DNA from: MGBC108787 sp964591225
GTDB taxonomy: Bacteria > Bacillota_I > Bacilli_A > RF39 > UBA660
Direction of reading: 5' to 3'
NCBI GenBank assembly: GCA_964591225.1
Contig: CAZQAO010000047.1
Location: 1 to 6,792 of the forward strand
Length of the DNA: 6,792 bases
Below the pieces are notes generated by a model. It ran no database searches and was not told where the DNA came from. It saw only the letters and a list, made by a program, of their open reading frames with translations. This document shows, piece after piece, positions 5,429 through 6,792 of the stretch. Positions within the stretch are counted from its first letter, which is position 1; each line of letters begins with the position of its first letter. A program made the translations under genes and the position numbers.

Positions 5429-6792
5429 TTACCTAGGTCCACCAGGTCCACCACCTATAACATAACCAGTTGATGCATTACAACGATTTTGACATTCTCT
5501 TGGAACATGATCAGGAGGGCCATCGTCATCGTGACACAAACTCATACATGCAACCTGATCTGCATAACAAGTTCCAGTCGAATCACACAAAAATCCTCCT
5601 TCACCCGGATTACAGCTCGGATCATACGGGTTATCACATCCAGGAGTATTCGGGTCGGTTGGACATGCTTGATTATTACAAGATGCGCCTCCATAATTTC
5701 TATCAAAACCAGGACAACTTATATTTCCATCATATATTGAATAAGCAAATTGATTATATGTTCCTCCGCCACAACTAGCACTACATAAGTTGCCATCTAC
5801 ATAATAGACACTATTGCTACTACAACAAGAGAAATTATTACATAATGAACCTCCTGATGCACTATCTTGATTTGGACATCTACCATGGTTATAGGTTGAA
5901 TAAGCATAACGATTATATGTTCCTCCGTCACAACTAGCACTACATGAAGAACCATCTACATAATAGACACTACTACAACAATCTTGAGTATTACATGCAC
6001 TTCCTTCTGATAAGGTATCGCGATTTGAACATCTGCTTCCGTCATAGGCAGAATAAGCATAACGATTATATGTTCCTCCGCCACAACTAGCACTGCATGA
6101 AGAGCCATCTTGATATGTTACGTTACTACAACAATCTTGAGTATTACACATTTGGCTTAAGTTATTAGATATTAATTGACAACTATTGGTTCTGGTTTGA
6201 ACTCCGCCACCGCAGGCTTTACTGCAACTAGTCCATTCACTATAAACATTTGCTCCATCGGCGGTATTTCCCATTGATTTGATTTCAGATATATTTCCTA
6301 ACTTATCTACTCCTACTGTCCAGCCATAATAACTGGTTCCACAACTTCTTGGAAAATCTTTCTTTGTAGTAAATTTACTTTTATCTGTTGGTTGTTTTGG
6401 ATCATTCGTTATTAAATATCTATATTCCTTAAATCCTACTCCCGTATCTGTTGAACCTGAAGCTTCTATTTTAATTCTTCCGGTTGGATTAGTTCCACTT
6501 ACATTCCCTATTGATCCTGCGGTAGGTGTTGTTGGTCCTTCTTTATCCACATATACATTTATGGTTTTACTACATGTGGTTTTATTTCCTGCATTATCTA
6601 CCATTTCATTACTTACTGCTTTCGTTTTAGTTGTGCCACTTGTATATTCATATTTTTGACTCGCTATTGTACATCCACTTGTTTGATCATTACATTGCAT
6701 AGTTATTGTTCGATCTTTATTAGTCCACTCTGTTGACTCTCCAGTATAACTACAATTTGGAGCTTTTGTATCTCTTTTAACTACTACACTAC
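5429..6792 (-). CDS. Cell-surface protein with Ig/FN3-like domains and thrombospondin type-1 repeats (N-terminus outside window)
   Basis: The frame is open to the right edge, giving 453 visible residues; the ATG at 6700 is internal, not the start. Numbering from the edge: residues 1-80 are a bacterial Ig-like domain (VVVKRDTKAPNC..., WTNKDRTIT, DNAGNKTTCSKTINVYVDK). Residues 81-178 are a second beta-sandwich ending in VDKLGNISEI, FN3/Ig-like. Residues 181-220 are a canonical thrombospondin type-1 repeat: YSEWTSCSKACGGGVQTR...C...C..QDC, with the Trp, CSxxCGGG and Arg landmarks. Three units of 50, 52 and 54 residues follow (221-270, 271-322, 323-376), each with CSASCxGGTYN and a Tyr where TSP1 has Trp. 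A Cys/Pro/Gly-rich tail ends in GGGPGGPR. No LPXTG or C-terminal helix is present, so anchoring must be N-terminal or noncovalent. TSP1 folds bind glycans or proteins in animals; adhesion is the likely but unproven role. The many paired cysteines imply oxidative folding outside the cell. Confidence 0.85.
   Translation of the reverse strand, partial: SVVVKRDTKAPNCSYTGESTEWTNKDRTITMQCNDQTSGCTIASQKYEYTSGTTKTKAVSNEMVDNAGNKTTCSKTINVYVDKEGPTTPTAGSIGNVSGTNPTGRIKIEASGSTDTGVGFKEYRYLITNDPKQPTDKSKFTTKKDFPRSCGTSYYGWTVGVDKLGNISEIKSMGNTADGANVYSEWTSCSKACGGGVQTRTNSCQLISNNLSQMCNTQDCCSNVTYQDGSSCSASCGGGTYNRYAYSAYDGSRCSNRDTLSEGSACNTQDCCSSVYYVDGSSCSASCDGGTYNRYAYSTYNHGRCPNQDSASGGSLCNNFSCCSSNSVYYVDGNLCSASCGGGTYNQFAYSIYDGNISCPGFDRNYGGASCNNQACPTDPNTPGCDNPYDPSCNPGEGGFLCDSTGTCYADQVACMSLCHDDDGPPDHVPRECQNRCNASTGYVIGGGPGGPR
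5663..6250 (-). repeat. Tandem TSP1-like repeat array (four units)
   Basis: Units at 6250-6131 (canonical TSP1), 6130-5981, 5980-5825 and 5824-5663. The last three are close relatives at DNA level: 6051-6110 and 5898-5957 match at 57 of 60 positions with an offset of 153 nt (51 codons), and a third copy of the core begins near 5752. The conserved core encodes the CSASCxGGTYN segment, while the stretch between cores varies. This points to recent in-frame duplication of a unit that had already lost the TSP1 tryptophan. Confidence 0.75.

Noticed and set aside
5470..5778. Overlapping plus-strand frames in the TSP1 tail (5470-5778 and 5489-5740)
   Set aside because: They are antisense to a long, repeat-structured coding frame with clear domain signatures, and their His/Ile/Arg-biased composition is typical of shadow frames.
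6698..6700. ATG at 6700 as the true start of the TSP1 protein
   Set aside because: The frame stays open to the window edge, and the preceding residues complete an Ig-like domain (VVVKRDTKAPNC, WTNKDRTIT). No RBS precedes this ATG.
1..6792. Phage, transposon or CRISPR-type defence locus
   Set aside because: No transposase, integrase, recombinase, terminal repeats, spacer-repeat array, toxin-antitoxin pair or nuclease motif was found on either strand.

Overview
The window is very AT-rich, uses A/T-ending codons, reads TGG as Trp and TAA as the stop of every long gene whose 3' end is visible, and carries AGGAGG or AGGTGA ribosome binding sites. This fits a low-GC Firmicutes genome, probably a gut-associated uncultured Bacilli lineage (RF39/Erysipelotrichia-like). 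That assignment is inferred from composition and protein style; there is no rRNA or other marker here. No tRNA, rRNA, CRISPR array, transposase or integrase was seen.

Left part (1-1001, minus strand). The window opens inside a secreted protein: a 168-residue N-terminal part with a signal peptide and a Glu/Pro-rich repeat tract, preceded by a good RBS, a 5'-leader hairpin and a strong sigma-A-type promoter. The stretch to 1001 holds a small reading frame that is complete only if a -1 frameshift is allowed. The frame break lies on a T TTA AAT heptamer followed directly by TGA. This is either an ordinary frameshift lesion or a programmed frameshift, and it is one of the least explained signals here.

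Centre (1002-4906). An M18 metallo-aminopeptidase (plus) and a DUF2974/Mbeg1-like alpha/beta hydrolase (minus) converge, with their stop codons sharing one TTAA. The hydrolase is divergent from a nine-helix membrane protein that fuses a DUF975 domain to a PF06541 'putative ABC transporter type IV' (CmpB-like) domain. The 96-bp gap between these two holds a perfect AATTTG-A-CAAATT palindrome whose two halves supply overlapping -35 boxes for two symmetric divergent promoters.

Right part (4883-6792). A symmetric hairpin with T-tracts on both sides ends the membrane-protein gene and, in the other direction, a two-gene minus-strand unit. That unit is a large cell-surface protein (N-terminus outside the window) with Ig/FN3-like domains, one canonical thrombospondin type-1 repeat, three Trp-less Cys-rich derivatives of it and a Cys-rich tail. 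It is followed 44 bp later by a 154-residue single-pass membrane protein. The window as a whole is mostly cell-envelope and surface functions plus one cytosolic peptidase. No complete novel system is proven; the frameshifted small gene, the TSP1 array with its membrane partner, and the shared-palindrome promoter pair deserve follow-up.
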